A DNA stretch of 64,000 nucleotides from assembly GCF_029016485.1 (NCBI RefSeq), contig NZ_CP092107.1:186001-250000 (forward strand). The letters run 5' to 3'. The DNA comes from Vibrio sp. JC009 (GTDB lineage: Bacteria; Pseudomonadota; Gammaproteobacteria; Enterobacterales; Vibrionaceae). How positions within the stretch are numbered: position 1 is the first letter of the stretch; every line of letters begins with the position of its first letter. Below the pieces are notes generated by a model. The model saw nothing but the letters and a program-made list of their open reading frames with translations. It did no database searches and was not told the DNA's origin. The translations under genes were made by a program, and so were the position numbers. Of the stretch, positions 35,356 through 44,953 are shown piece by piece.

Positions 35356-35793
35356 TTATTTTGCAAAAACTTCGATAAATTCTTTTTTAAGGATCGGATC
35401 GCGGCGGGCTTTCTTAACCTGCTTCACCATGTCCTTTACGCAATTGTACAAAACTTTATCTAAAAGCTCGGCACGATACTCTTCATGCTGCTCGTCAGTC
35501 ATGTCTTTAGGCAGGTCCAGAGTCTGATACTCTTCCATAAAGTTTACACCTGCAAATGCCTGGCTTACTGAAATCAGTGCGTGGAATTGCTCAAAATTAT
35601 CCAGGATGTTCTGAGCACTGGCCGGCATTTCATTCCAGGATTCGCGAACGGCTTCCTCTGAAACCTCGTGGATAGAAACAACCATGTTGAACATTTCCTG
35701 TGGCACTTCATCGTATTCGATTACTTTGCGAAGTTCCGCTGAAACTGTTGAAAGGTCCACAACCTGAGTTTGTTCTGTGTTTTCTTCAGACAT
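35356..35793 (-). CDS. DUF3069-like conserved Vibrio protein
   Basis: A 145-residue soluble, helical acidic protein that I believe belongs to DUF3069, a family restricted to Vibrionaceae and relatives. Conserved-looking blocks are VIEYDEVPQEMFNMVVSIHE and NILDNFEQFHALISVSQAF. No catalytic motif, signal peptide or membrane segment is present, and no function is known to me. It follows the cold-shock gene on the same strand, separated by the latter's terminator. Confidence 0.62.
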   Translation of the reverse strand: MSEENTEQTQVVDLSTVSAELRKVIEYDEVPQEMFNMVVSIHEVSEEAVRESWNEMPASAQNILDNFEQFHALISVSQAFAGVNFMEEYQTLDLPKDMTDEQHEEYRAELLDKVLYNCVKDMVKQVKKARRDPILKKEFIEVFAK

Positions 35794-35872
35794 CTATTTA
35801 TTCTCTTGATTTATTAATTGCTGGAATTGGTACAATGCTATGCACATTAAGCGAAATGTCAACTGAGACTAA

Positions 35873-35894
35873 AAAGCCGCCCGTAGGCGGCTTT
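35873..35894 (-). terminator. Terminator of the cold-shock gene
   Basis: AAAGCCGCC-CGTA-GGCGGCTTT; on the minus strand followed by TTAGTC. It is 22 bases after the cold-shock stop. Confidence 0.88.
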
Positions 35895-35915
35895 ACGAAT
35901 TCTGTACTGCAATAA

Positions 35916-36128
35916 TCAGATGGCGTTTACGTCAGCGGCTTGCGGCCCCTTCTGTCCGTCTGTTACTGTGAACGATACCTGCTGACCATCTTGTAGGTTG
36001 CGGCGACCCGTTCCATTGATTGCTGAGAAGTGAACGAACACATCTTTGCCACCATTTTCAGGTGTGATGAAGCCGAATCCCTTGTCTTGGTTAAACCACT
36101 TTACAGTGCCATTGATTTTTTCACTCAT
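35916..36128 (-). CDS. Cold-shock family RNA chaperone
   Basis: A 70-residue single cold-shock domain with RNP1 KGFGFI (16-21) and RNP2 VFVHF (30-34), binding single-stranded nucleic acids to melt structure in mRNA. It resembles CspA-type proteins in length and sequence. A 150-base leader precedes it, with a hairpin GTTGATG/CATCAAC at 36154-36175, which may be a thermosensitive leader element as in cspA (inference). Which csp paralogue this is cannot be stated. Confidence 0.93.
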   Translation of the reverse strand: MSEKINGTVKWFNQDKGFGFITPENGGKDVFVHFSAINGTGRRNLQDGQQVSFTVTDGQKGPQAADVNAI

Positions 36129-36153
36129 AATTGTTCTCTATCTATCATAACTA

Positions 36154-36175
36154 GTTGATGCAAAAGCACATCAAC
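36154..36175 (-). promoter_or_regulatory. Leader hairpin of the cold-shock gene
   Basis: GTTGATG and CATCAAC form a 7-bp stem with an 8-base loop, 26 bases upstream of the start codon on the minus strand. Confidence 0.4.
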
Positions 36176-36278
36176 AAAGTTACCGTACATCAATGGCAGG
36201 GCATCTGCCAGTTAAAATATTATGAATTATTTAAGGATGTGATCTAAGCCTTGCTTAAGCCGGAACGGGTGCTTGAGT

Positions 36279-37511
36279 TTAATCAGAAACCCGGTTTCTG
36301 CCTGCATGTTTAGCGCGATAAAGGGCTTCATCGGCCAGTTTAATTACCTCTTCAGGTTTGGAGGTTTCATAGCTGTCCGCCATACCGATACTGATGGTGA
36401 CATTGACGGTATTTTTTGCGGCAGCGTCTTTGGATTTCCGGTTTTTAGAGCCGGTTTTGTTATTCGATGGTCTGGTGTCCATATTTCTCAGAGCCATCTC
36501 ATAATTTGCGATGTCTTCCCTAAGCTCTTCAAGGAATTCGTGAGCATCGTCGGTATATTTGCCTTTAAACAAAACTGTGAACTCTTCGCCACCATAGCGG
36601 TAAACCCTGGCTTTGCCGCCCACATTCATCATTTTTGCTGCAACAAGCTTAAGGACATCATCACCCGTATCGTGGCCGTAGGTGTCGTTGAATTTTTTGA
36701 AGTGGTCAACGTCGAGCATTGCGATGGTAAAACGTCGCCCAAGGTGGCGCATCTCGGTTTCAAGAGCTCGCCTTCCCGGAATGCCGGTAAGCTGGTCCAT
36801 ATAGGCGAGTTCGTGGCTGGTGGTGATAATGGTCAGAATGAGCAGTATGCCACCAAGGGAGAAAAGCACCGATGAAATAAATTTGGTATCAAACAGGACA
36901 AATGTCAGAAGCGTCAGACACAGGCTGGTATAAATCGCAACATCGATGGATTTGCAATCTTTCAGCACTCTGATGGCGTACCACCCGGTAACAAAACTGC
37001 TGTAGAGAATAATCAGTATTGGCAGCTTTGAAATTTCAGGCACGGTGAAAAGCACATTCTGCCAGAAATCACTAAGACCGGACTCATTGACATGAACTAC
37101 GGTCACAAGGGCCCATCCCAGCAGAAGTCCCAGTACGGCAATATAGCTAAACCCTTTTATGGTGAATAACTTACATTCGCTATAGAGGCTGGCAAGTATG
37201 CAGGCAACAGGAAAAATAAATGCCAGCAACAGGAACTCAAGTTTTGTGGTTCCGATGGAAAGGGGAGTCTGTAATCTGGTTTGTATAACGAAATAGGTAG
37301 CCGCCATGGCGATAGAGATCATACCGACACGGCCCTGGCTAAACATCTGGCACAGCAAAATGCAGACAGCAAAAAGAAAATAGGGGAGATTTACCGCAAA
37401 CTGGAGGTTGCTCTGAACAACAAGTGTCACGTTGCCCATGCCCAATTGGAGCATACCTACCAGCAAAAGCGGGAAGATAAATCTGAAAAGACTTGAGTGC
37501 ACAAATGACAT
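36279..37511 (-). CDS. Membrane-bound diguanylate cyclase (GGDEF)
   Basis: Makes cyclic di-GMP. The first 250 residues hold about seven or eight membrane helices without a recognised extracellular domain. They are followed by a GGDEF domain with substrate region MLDVDHFKKFNDTYGHDTGDD and active loop YGGEEF at about residue 305. The residues before the loop (KARVYR) do not form the RxxD inhibitory site, so product feedback is probably absent. A Lys/Asn-rich insertion (about 345-372) interrupts the domain before SIGMADSYET. I used the ATG at 37511; a TTG 29 codons upstream is less likely. It is divergent from the ComFB-like gene. Confidence 0.87.
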   Translation of the reverse strand: MSFVHSSLFRFIFPLLLVGMLQLGMGNVTLVVQSNLQFAVNLPYFLFAVCILLCQMFSQGRVGMISIAMAATYFVIQTRLQTPLSIGTTKLEFLLLAFIFPVACILASLYSECKLFTIKGFSYIAVLGLLLGWALVTVVHVNESGLSDFWQNVLFTVPEISKLPILIILYSSFVTGWYAIRVLKDCKSIDVAIYTSLCLTLLTFVLFDTKFISSVLFSLGGILLILTIITTSHELAYMDQLTGIPGRRALETEMRHLGRRFTIAMLDVDHFKKFNDTYGHDTGDDVLKLVAAKMMNVGGKARVYRYGGEEFTVLFKGKYTDDAHEFLEELREDIANYEMALRNMDTRPSNNKTGSKNRKSKDAAAKNTVNVTISIGMADSYETSKPEEVIKLADEALYRAKHAGRNRVSD

Positions 37512-37742
37512 TGATAATTTCTGGTTGTTGTTTACAGACGACTTAACTGCATTTTGAATAACAGAGCAGATAATGCCAATAAAATTGGAACAAAACAATT
37601 AATTCAGTAAAAGTGTGGCTAAACTATCAGATTTTGCATAAACCTTGAGCGACTGGAACCCATACAGATTTACCTTTGCCGGTAATAGTTTAAGCTAAGA
37701 AAGTAGCTTAAGTTTTTATCATGATGATAGTGGAGTAGAGAC

Positions 37743-38114
37743 ATGCAAATAAGTGTTGACGTTCATAACTACATGGAGACGCTTGTTGGAGCAGTGCTGG
37801 CAACGGACGAGTACATTGAGAAGTACGATAACGAGCAGTTAGCCGATTTGGCCTGCCTGGCACTTAACCAGATTAGACCTATATATATCCGCCATGATGT
37901 TGATTTTTTGGCAAGTACACAATCGGATAAACTTTATAAGCTTCGTCAACAAGCCTACGACGCGGTTGAAGCAGCTGAAACCATGATCAATGATGATCGT
38001 CGTAAAAATCGTGAGGATGATGAAGATATTCCGGTGATCTACAAAGATCTTAAAGAAGAAGATCAGGAACTGGAGTGGTATGAAAGCCCGATAATTCCTA
38101 ATCATAAGAAATAA
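37743..38114 (+). CDS. ComFB-like protein (possible cyclic dinucleotide receptor)
   Basis: A 123-residue cytoplasmic protein resembling the late-competence ComFB family: an N-terminal block starting VHNYMETLVG, then DLACLALNQIRPIYIRH, corresponding to the family's LALNxLPPxY segment. Members in cyanobacteria and Bacillus have been reported as receptors for cyclic dinucleotides. The C-terminal 35 residues are charged and probably disordered. GGAG precedes the ATG by 8 bases. The gene is divergent from the diguanylate cyclase and 29 bases before the HlyU-family gene. Family membership is moderately certain; ligand binding is inference. Confidence 0.65.
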   Translation: MQISVDVHNYMETLVGAVLATDEYIEKYDNEQLADLACLALNQIRPIYIRHDVDFLASTQSDKLYKLRQQAYDAVEAAETMINDDRRKNREDDEDIPVIYKDLKEEDQELEWYESPIIPNHKK

Positions 38115-38143
38115 CCAATTACGTAGTAGATAGGGAGTTTAGT

Positions 38144-38422
38144 GTGGGACTGTTTTCTAAGCTGTTTGGCGGTGGTAAGTCGGATGATAACGCGGCAACA
38201 GTAGAGCCGGTAGAATATAAAGGCTTTTTGATTTACCAGGAAGCAAAAGCAGAATCCGGGCAATACCGGATCGCAGGAAGAATAACAAAAGAAGTTGAAG
38301 GAGAACTGAAAGTTCATCAGTTTATCCGTTCTGACGTGGTGACGTCGGCAGCAGATGCGAATGAGCTGATGCTGAACAAGGCTAAGATGTTTATTGATCA
38401 GATGAACGGGAATATTTTCTGA
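38144..38422 (+). CDS. HlyU-family protein
   Basis: A 92-residue protein beginning MGLFSKLFGG at GTG 38144, with a GGGAG site before it. The N-terminus and the YKGFLIYQEAKAE and IRSDVVTSA blocks match the Pfam HlyU family of Vibrio proteins (MGLFSRLFG start). This family shares its name with, but is distinct from, the ArsR-type HlyU haemolysin activator, so transcriptional function should not be assumed. It lies 29 bases behind the ComFB-like gene, likely one operon, and ends in a strong terminator. Confidence 0.7.
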   Translation: MGLFSKLFGGGKSDDNAATVEPVEYKGFLIYQEAKAESGQYRIAGRITKEVEGELKVHQFIRSDVVTSAADANELMLNKAKMFIDQMNGNIF

Positions 38423-38484
38423 GTCAGTTTTCCAGGCAAGCCGTATGATTTGGATCGACAGTTTGATACGAATCATGTCTACAG

Positions 38485-38517
38485 GAGTCAATAGCCGATA
38501 TGCTGTTGACTCTTTTT
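38485..38517 (+). terminator. Terminator of the ComFB-HlyU unit
   Basis: GAGTCAATAGC (38485-38495) pairs with GCTGTTGACTC (38502-38512), one G-U pair, followed by TTTTT. Confidence 0.85.
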
Positions 38518-38600
38518 GAATTAGAGCGCATTTTTTGACCAGTTAACCCTTGAAATACATGGGATTGGCGTGTTTTGCAGCGGAAATGTCACTCTCTGGT

Positions 38601-38629
38601 TTGACCTGATATAAATAAATACATAATGT
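38601..38629 (+). promoter_or_regulatory. Candidate pntAB promoter
   Basis: TTGACC (38601-38606) and TAATGT (38624-38629) are 17 bases apart, about 148 bases before pntA. The rest of the 38518-38776 gap is AT-rich with no gene. Confidence 0.45.
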
Positions 38630-38776
38630 TGTTTTTTTACATAAGATTTATGGGTATGCTTGCGCTCTTACTAATAAATCAATAAAGCTTTCGTACTTTT
38701 TTTACAGAGTATGTTTTGCTGACACCATCGTTTTAAATAAACATATAATTCATTGTGCCAATAGTAGGGAATAACT

Positions 38777-40312
38777 ATGCAAATTGGTGTGCCTAAAGAG
38801 ATACTTGCGGGTGAAACGCGAGTTGCTGCAACGCCGAAAACGGTAGAGCAGCTATTAAAAATGGGATTCGAGGTCTCAGTTGAGTCAGGAGCCGGCCTGC
38901 TTGCCAGCTTTGATGATGCGTCTTATGAGAATGCCGGAGCTAAAATTATTACAGCGGAAGAGGTTTGGAATACCGACCTGATCCTGAAAGTTAACGCTCC
39001 GACTGATGATGAGATCGAAGCAATTAAAGAAGGTGCAAGCCTGATCAGCTTTATCTGGCCTGCTCAGAATCCTGAATTAATGGAAAAACTTTCCAGCAAA
39101 AACATCAACGTGATGGCGATGGATGCCGTTCCTCGTATTTCACGTGCCCAGGCTCTTGATGCGCTTAGCTCAATGGCTAACATTGCTGGTTACCGCGCTG
39201 TGGTAGAAGCTGCGCATGAGTTTGGTCGCTTCTTTACCGGTCAGATTACCGCTGCGGGTAAAGTACCGCCAGCGAAAGTGCTTGTTGCAGGTGCTGGTGT
39301 TGCCGGTCTTGCTGCAATCGGTGCTGCGGGTAGCCTTGGTGCTATTGTTCGTGCGTTTGACGTTCGTCCTGAAGTAAAAGAGCAGGTTCAGTCAATGGGC
39401 GCTGAATTCCTTGAAGTTGATTTTGAGGAAAACTCCGGCTCAGGTGACGGCTACGCAAAAGAGATGTCTGATGAGTTCAACAAGAAAGCGGCTGAGCTGT
39501 ATGCTGCTCAGGCTAAAGATGTTGATATCATCGTAACTACAGCGCTTATTCCGGGCCGTCCGGCTCCTAAGCTGATTACCAAAGAGATGGTAGACAGCAT
39601 GAAAGCGGGTAGTGTGATTGTTGACCTTGCTGCTGCTAACGGCGGTAACTGTGAATACACAGTCGCTGATAAAGTGATCACCACTGAAAACGGCGTTAAG
39701 GTTGTGGGTTATACCGATATGGTTGGCCGTTTGCCGACTCAGTCTTCTCAGCTATACGGTACAAACCTGGTTAACCTGCTTAAACTTCTTTGCAAAGAAA
39801 AAGATGGCAACATCGATATCGACTTCGAAGACGTTGTACTTCGTGGTGTAACCGTTGTTAAAGAAGGTGAAGTAACCTGGCCGGCTCCGCCAATTCAGGT
39901 TTCAGCACAACCAGAAGTGAAAAAAGAGCCAGAGCAGCCAGTAGAAGTTAAAGAAGAAGAACCGCTTTCTCCTGTGAAAAAAGCAATTGGCGCTGCGGCG
40001 GCAATCGGTGCTTTTGCATGGGTTGCAAGTGTGGCACCTGCCGCATTCCTTGCACACTTTACGGTATTCGTTCTTGCTTGTGTGGTTGGTTACTACGTGG
40101 TCTGGAACGTAACACATGCACTTCACACTCCGCTAATGTCTGTAACGAACGCAATTTCGGGCATTATCGTTGTTGGTGCGCTACTTCAGATAGGTCAGGG
40201 CAATACTGCGGTTTCTGTTCTGTCCTTTATCGCCGTGTTAATTGCAAGCATAAACATCTTTGGTGGCTTTACCGTTACCAAACGTATGCTTGAAATGTTC
40301 CGTAAAGACTAA
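38777..40312 (+). CDS. pntA: NAD(P) transhydrogenase, alpha subunit
   Basis: The 511-residue alpha subunit of the proton-translocating transhydrogenase that exchanges hydride between NADH and NADP+ using the proton gradient. The N-terminal two-thirds is the NAD(H)-binding AlaDH/PNT domain (VGVPKEI-type start, with [18 protein letters not shown] at about 174-191), followed by a charged linker rich in Pro/Glu/Lys (about 372-400) and four C-terminal membrane helices. Length equals E. coli PntA. It is 10 bases from pntB in one operon. Confidence 0.96.
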   Translation: MQIGVPKEILAGETRVAATPKTVEQLLKMGFEVSVESGAGLLASFDDASYENAGAKIITAEEVWNTDLILKVNAPTDDEIEAIKEGASLISFIWPAQNPELMEKLSSKNINVMAMDAVPRISRAQALDALSSMANIAGYRAVVEAAHEFGRFFTGQITAAGKVPPAKVLVAGAGVAGLAAIGAAGSLGAIVRAFDVRPEVKEQVQSMGAEFLEVDFEENSGSGDGYAKEMSDEFNKKAAELYAAQAKDVDIIVTTALIPGRPAPKLITKEMVDSMKAGSVIVDLAAANGGNCEYTVADKVITTENGVKVVGYTDMVGRLPTQSSQLYGTNLVNLLKLLCKEKDGNIDIDFEDVVLRGVTVVKEGEVTWPAPPIQVSAQPEVKKEPEQPVEVKEEEPLSPVKKAIGAAAAIGAFAWVASVAPAAFLAHFTVFVLACVVGYYVVWNVTHALHTPLMSVTNAISGIIVVGALLQIGQGNTAVSVLSFIAVLIASINIFGGFTVTKRMLEMFRKD

Positions 40313-40322
40313 GGAGTAACGT

Positions 40323-41717
40323 ATGTCTGCAGGATTAGTACAAGCCGCATACATTGTTGCTGCGGTTCTATTTATTATGAGTCTGGCGGGTCTTTCCAAG
40401 CAGGAATCCGCTCGCTCCGGTAACTACTACGGTATTGTCGGTATGGCGATCGCATTGATCGCAACGATCTTCTCTCCTGACTCTTCCGGTCTGGCGTGGA
40501 TCATCGTCGCTATGGTGATCGGTGGTGGTATTGGTATCCACTACGCGAAGAAAGTTGAAATGACTGAAATGCCTGAGCTGGTTGCTATTCTTCACAGCTT
40601 TGTTGGTATGGCAGCGGTACTGGTTGGTTACAACAGTTTCCTTGCTCCGCCAGCACCTATTTCAGTAGACCCTGCCGGGATTCACGCTGAGCACATTATC
40701 CACCTGGTTGAAGTGTTCCTTGGTGTGTTCATCGGTGCGGTGACTTTCACAGGATCTATCGTTGCATTTGGTAAGCTTCGCGGTGTGATCTCTTCTTCAC
40801 CACTTAACATTCCTCACAAACATAAATGGAATCTGGCGGCGATTGTTGTTTCAACGCTTCTGATGATTCACTTTGTTAATGTTGAAGGCAGCATGTTCGC
40901 GCTTATCGTGATGACTCTGATTGCCTTTGCATTCGGCTATCACCTGGTTGCCTCTATCGGTGGTGCAGATATGCCGGTGGTTGTTTCAATGCTTAACTCA
41001 TACTCTGGTTGGGCAGCTGCGGCGGCAGGTTTCATGCTGGCGAACGACCTTCTGATTGTTACCGGTGCACTTGTTGGTTCTTCCGGTGCCATCCTTTCTT
41101 ACATCATGTGTAAGGCGATGAACCGTTCATTTGTTTCGGTTATTGCTGGTGGCTTTGGTCAGGAAGTAGTTGTGAGCGGCGACACTGACTATGGTGAGCA
41201 CCGTGAAACATCGGCTGAAGATGTGGCGGATATGCTGAAGAACTCTAAGTCTGTGATCATCACTCCGGGATACGGTATGGCGGTAGCTCAGGCTCAGTAC
41301 CCTGTTTATGAAATCACTGAAAAACTGCGCGCAATGGGCATCGAAGTTCGCTTTGGTATCCACCCTGTAGCGGGCAGACTGCCGGGTCACATGAACGTAC
41401 TTCTGGCTGAAGCAAAAGTACCATATGACATCGTACTGGAAATGGACGAGATCAACGACGACTTCTCTGAAACAGATACAGTTCTGGTTATCGGTGCAAA
41501 CGATACGGTTAACCCGGCGGCGCTTGAAGATCCAAACAGCCCGATTGCAGGCATGCCTGTTCTTGAGGTTTGGAACGCGCAGAACGTTATCGTATTTAAG
41601 CGTTCAATGAACACAGGTTACGCAGGTGTGCAGAACCCGCTGTTCTTCAAAGAGAATACGCATATGCTGTTTGGTGATGCGAAAGATTCATGTCTGAATA
41701 TTTCAGCTCACATCTGA
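40323..41717 (+). CDS. pntB: NAD(P) transhydrogenase, beta subunit
   Basis: The 464-residue beta subunit: about nine membrane helices in the first half form the proton channel with PntA, and the C-terminal NADP(H)-binding domain contains [13 protein letters not shown] and [11 protein letters not shown]. Together with PntA it supplies NADPH for biosynthesis and redox defence, and in this window could in principle exchange with the NADPH-linked hydrogenase. A strong terminator ends the operon before the vxr genes, which therefore have their own promoter. Confidence 0.96.
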   Translation: MSAGLVQAAYIVAAVLFIMSLAGLSKQESARSGNYYGIVGMAIALIATIFSPDSSGLAWIIVAMVIGGGIGIHYAKKVEMTEMPELVAILHSFVGMAAVLVGYNSFLAPPAPISVDPAGIHAEHIIHLVEVFLGVFIGAVTFTGSIVAFGKLRGVISSSPLNIPHKHKWNLAAIVVSTLLMIHFVNVEGSMFALIVMTLIAFAFGYHLVASIGGADMPVVVSMLNSYSGWAAAAAGFMLANDLLIVTGALVGSSGAILSYIMCKAMNRSFVSVIAGGFGQEVVVSGDTDYGEHRETSAEDVADMLKNSKSVIITPGYGMAVAQAQYPVYEITEKLRAMGIEVRFGIHPVAGRLPGHMNVLLAEAKVPYDIVLEMDEINDDFSETDTVLVIGANDTVNPAALEDPNSPIAGMPVLEVWNAQNVIVFKRSMNTGYAGVQNPLFFKENTHMLFGDAKDSCLNISAHI

Positions 41718-41741
41718 TAGATTATTCTTATCGTTTAAAAG

Positions 41742-41763
41742 CCCGCTTCCAGCGGGTTTTTTT
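41742..41763 (+). terminator. Terminator of pntAB
   Basis: CCCGCT-TCC-AGCGGG followed by seven Ts. Confidence 0.92.
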
Positions 41764-41950
41764 ATGCCTGAAATTAGTATGATTCTATATGCTAAATGTA
41801 ACTTTGCAGCCCAATAAACAGAGCCAATACAAACCTTCATCTGTTTACAAAAATTTCACGACGGGTTCTATATCTTGTTGAAGAACATATGATTTTTATT
41901 AAATATAGGCTATATTTAACAGCATAACGTCGGGGTTGGAAGATAGTAAT

Positions 41951-43396
41951 TTGAATATACTTAAGATTTTTTTGCTGGTGATTTGCCTGATGCCTGTAAA
42001 GGTATTGGCAGAGACATTGCCCGAAAGAATCACACGTTTTGTTGAATCATTTGATCCTGCGTCGGCCGAGCAGAAATATAATATACGTGTTATACAAACC
42101 GGCTTTCCTACTAAGTTAATATCTCCTGAATATCTGTTGCCTCAGACATCAAACTACCCCCTGAACGATATTCAACAGCTGTACCGTTTGTCTAAGACCT
42201 GTAGTGGTACTCTGCCTCTGAGTCCGCTTGTGACTGAGCCTCTGGTTTTTGTGCGGGCAATGTGTAAAAGCACACCGCTGCCTAAAACCTGGTTTTCCCG
42301 AACCGGGTTAATTCATCCAGGTGGTGGCTCTTACGCTGCAAGATATGCGAAGAAGCACCCTAAAAATTTCGAGTCACTTCAGAAATATATGCACATTCAG
42401 GAAAGGCCAAAGGCAAAAAGCTCCACTTTGCTGGGACAGCTGCAAAGAATGGAGTTTGGAGCCATTGCTGCACTTATCGCGGGTGAGCAGTTGATCCTGG
42501 ATAAAAAAACACTATGGCTGCGGAAGGGGGATAACTACTACCTTTATCCGGCCAGGGTGTGGCAGTCAAATACCAAATCGGCAGAGATAAATCTTCAGCA
42601 AATCCAGGGAACAAATACTTGCCTGGTCCGAAGAGGTAATCTGTGCATTTCCGAGCAAGACAGATCAAATATGTTGATGAAAGGTCTGGTTGCTCTTGCG
42701 TTTATCAACGTAGCTCTGATTATTGGCTGGTCTGTCTACCGCTGGGATGCGAAGCGCAGAGAGATGAAGAACCGAATGCTGGTCCTGCAGATCTTAACCC
42801 ACGAGTTGCGCACACCGATTGCAAGCCTGTCCGTTACCGTTGAGGGCTTTCGCAGAGAGTTTGAAAAGTTGCCGGAGTCAGTTTATGACCAGTTTCGCAG
42901 GTTGTGTGAAGATTCGCGAAGACTAAGGCAGCTAGCGGAAGCAAGTAAAGATTATCTGCAATCGGAACATCAGAATCTGGCAACGGAATGGATTCCGTCA
43001 GTAGAGTCCTGGCTTAAGTATCGGTATGAAGAAGACTCTGACAAGTTGAGTTTATCTATTTCTGAAGATATCGCGGTTAAAGTGAATATCTATTGGCTGG
43101 GGACCTGTCTGGATAACCTGGTAAACAATGCATTCAAATACGGTGTGAGCCCGGTGGAGCTTAAGGTGTCGGTGAAAGGAAATCTGGTTTCTTTTTCGGT
43201 TATCGATCAGGGCGCACTCACTCATAAAGATTGGAAACGCCTTAAAAAGCCATTTGCCAGTGATGCTGGATTAGGGCTCGGCCTGACAATTGTCGAATCT
43301 ATGGTGAATCGCATGGGAGGCAAGATGAGCCTGAGCGGTCCGCCAACAACATTTACATTGGAGATTTCTTGTGAAACAGACACTGCTACTCGTTGA
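41951..43396 (+). CDS. vxrA: Sensor histidine kinase VxrA-like (DUF3404)
   Basis: A 481-residue inner-membrane sensor. A signal-like first helix (about 1-20) is followed by a large periplasmic domain of the DUF3404 type with four cysteines, one transmembrane helix (about 238-258), the phosphoacceptor H-box LTHELRTPIAS, N-box LVNNAFKYG and G-box GLGLGLTIVESM. In V. cholerae VxrAB controls type VI secretion, biofilm and cell-wall stress responses. I prefer TTG 41951 (MNILKIFLL) over TTG 41936, because GGAAG at 41938 fits the former; the true start remains uncertain. The gene overlaps vxrB by 26 bases. Confidence 0.85.
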   Translation: MNILKIFLLVICLMPVKVLAETLPERITRFVESFDPASAEQKYNIRVIQTGFPTKLISPEYLLPQTSNYPLNDIQQLYRLSKTCSGTLPLSPLVTEPLVFVRAMCKSTPLPKTWFSRTGLIHPGGGSYAARYAKKHPKNFESLQKYMHIQERPKAKSSTLLGQLQRMEFGAIAALIAGEQLILDKKTLWLRKGDNYYLYPARVWQSNTKSAEINLQQIQGTNTCLVRRGNLCISEQDRSNMLMKGLVALAFINVALIIGWSVYRWDAKRREMKNRMLVLQILTHELRTPIASLSVTVEGFRREFEKLPESVYDQFRRLCEDSRRLRQLAEASKDYLQSEHQNLATEWIPSVESWLKYRYEEDSDKLSLSISEDIAVKVNIYWLGTCLDNLVNNAFKYGVSPVELKVSVKGNLVSFSVIDQGALTHKDWKRLKKPFASDAGLGLGLTIVESMVNRMGGKMSLSGPPTTFTLEISCETDTATR

Positions 43397-44033
43397 GGAT
43401 GACAAAAACTTAGCCGATGGTTTATTGGTTAGCCTGGAACAGGCGGGATACGAATGTCTTCACGCTGAAAAGATATCCGAAGTAGCCGCGCTATGGGAAA
43501 AGTCAGATCTTGTCATTCTGGACAGACAATTGCCAGATGGGGACTCTGTCACTCATCTTGAATCCTGGAAGGAGATCAAACAGATCCCGGTGATCCTTCT
43601 AACGGCATTGGTTTCAATCAAAGATAAGGTTTCCGGTTTAGACGCCGGAGCAAATGATTATCTGACAAAGCCGTTTGCTGAAGCTGAGCTCTTTGCGCGG
43701 ATCAGAGCTCAGTTAAGATCGCCTGAAGGTGAAAACGAGCCGGATCAGGATAGGGTGGTGACACGAAATCTGGTTATCGATAAAAGCACCCGTGAAGTTT
43801 TTTACAATGAAGAACCGGTCAGCCTTACACGGACGGAATTTGATCTGCTGCTATTTTTAGCCAGCAATCTTGGTCGCGTTTTTACCCGGGATGAGCTATT
43901 AGATCATGTGTGGGGATACAACCATTTCCCGACCACAAGAACCGTTGATACTCATGTTTTGCAGTTAAGGCAAAAACTGCCCGGAGTGGAAATAGAAACA
44001 CTTCGCGGTGTCGGATATAAGATGAAATCCTGA
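43371..44033 (+). CDS. vxrB: Response regulator VxrB-like (OmpR family)
   Basis: A 220-residue OmpR/PhoB-type regulator. The receiver has acidic residues VEDD (8-11), phosphoacceptor Asp in LVILDRQLPDGD (about 51), the conserved Thr/Ala pair and Lys in LTKPF. The C-terminal winged helix shows RTEFDLLLFLASNLGRVFTRDEL and the DNA-contact DTHVLQLRQKL. Start is GTG 43371 inside vxrA, so the pair is co-translated. It would bind promoters of cell-envelope and secretion genes, by analogy with V. cholerae. Confidence 0.92.
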   Translation: MKQTLLLVEDDKNLADGLLVSLEQAGYECLHAEKISEVAALWEKSDLVILDRQLPDGDSVTHLESWKEIKQIPVILLTALVSIKDKVSGLDAGANDYLTKPFAEAELFARIRAQLRSPEGENEPDQDRVVTRNLVIDKSTREVFYNEEPVSLTRTEFDLLLFLASNLGRVFTRDELLDHVWGYNHFPTTRTVDTHVLQLRQKLPGVEIETLRGVGYKMKS

Positions 44034-44893
44034 TGCTCAGATACTTAATCGTGATACTGGCACTGTGTAGTCAGGTTAAAGCACACGCCGAGAGCTGGTT
44101 TGAAGACAGCTCTCCGTTAATCAATGCTCACCAGATGCTGCTTGAAAACCGGATCAGTGACAGTTTCGCGTCCATGGTTCAGGTTTGGCAAAGCCGTCAC
44201 GACCCGTATATGGAAAGCCACCTGAATGATTTGCTGTTAAAAGCGCTTGAGCGAGATTGCGGGAAAAGTCTGAGTAATGAGTCCTTGCCTCAATGGTTAA
44301 ATGAAGTGACTATTCGCAGACAGTCCGTTCAGAGCCCAGGGCGGATCAGCCAGCGTTTAGTTATCGATATTCTGGCAGACAAAAAACTGAACAGAGTGAA
44401 TTTTGTTAAGTGGCCGGAAGTGGCCATATCGCGAGATACAGAATCAAGCTGGATTAAAGAAGATAATAAAACAATACAACGTAACGTTTTTATTTTGAAC
44501 CAGAGATTACCTAAAGGCTTGTATCAACTCACTTTAAAAACGGAAGATAGTCAGGAGTGGCGTTCCTGGGTACTGATGGGAGAAGCGCAAGCCAAAGAGA
44601 TTGTTCGCTGGGAGACTCACGATAGCTGGGAGGTGGATAAATTCGGTTTGCTCAATCCATACTGCGAATTGCCGGTTATGGATGTCAGCTTGTATGATTA
44701 TGTTGACGATCAGTATAAAAGAATCTGGCACCGCGACTATGAAAGCCGCTATCCGGAGAAACTGCCAAGAGCCAGTTATAAGCCTGACCGTTATGTTCTT
44801 GCTGTATCGATCACACATAAACGCTGGCAGGGACAGATTATGATTGAAGAACAACAAGCTATCAGCAAAACATACGATATATCAGAGGAATAA
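44033..44893 (+). CDS. vxrC: DUF2861 periplasmic protein VxrC-like
   Basis: A 286-residue exported protein with an N-terminal signal peptide (about 1-19, ending AHA) and no further membrane segment. The fold is unknown; it belongs to DUF2861, which occurs in Vibrio vxr loci. Its ATG overlaps the stop of vxrB (TGATG), so it is in the same operon. A role in the periplasmic sensing arm of VxrA is plausible but only an inference from position. Confidence 0.78.
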   Translation: MLRYLIVILALCSQVKAHAESWFEDSSPLINAHQMLLENRISDSFASMVQVWQSRHDPYMESHLNDLLLKALERDCGKSLSNESLPQWLNEVTIRRQSVQSPGRISQRLVIDILADKKLNRVNFVKWPEVAISRDTESSWIKEDNKTIQRNVFILNQRLPKGLYQLTLKTEDSQEWRSWVLMGEAQAKEIVRWETHDSWEVDKFGLLNPYCELPVMDVSLYDYVDDQYKRIWHRDYESRYPEKLPRASYKPDRYVLAVSITHKRWQGQIMIEEQQAISKTYDISEE

Positions 44894-44953
44894 ATTGATA
44901 AAGTATGTCTCAGACTTGCCGATATAGAGTTTAATGGATTACTTAGGTTCTGA

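Noticed and set aside
36273..36875. A 200-codon plus-strand frame inside the diguanylate cyclase gene
   Set aside because: It is antisense to a clear GGDEF domain and has no recognisable family or ribosome site.
38144..38422. ArsR-type haemolysin activator HlyU
   Set aside because: The 92-residue protein has no helix-turn-helix of the ArsR type; it matches the separate small Pfam family of the same name.
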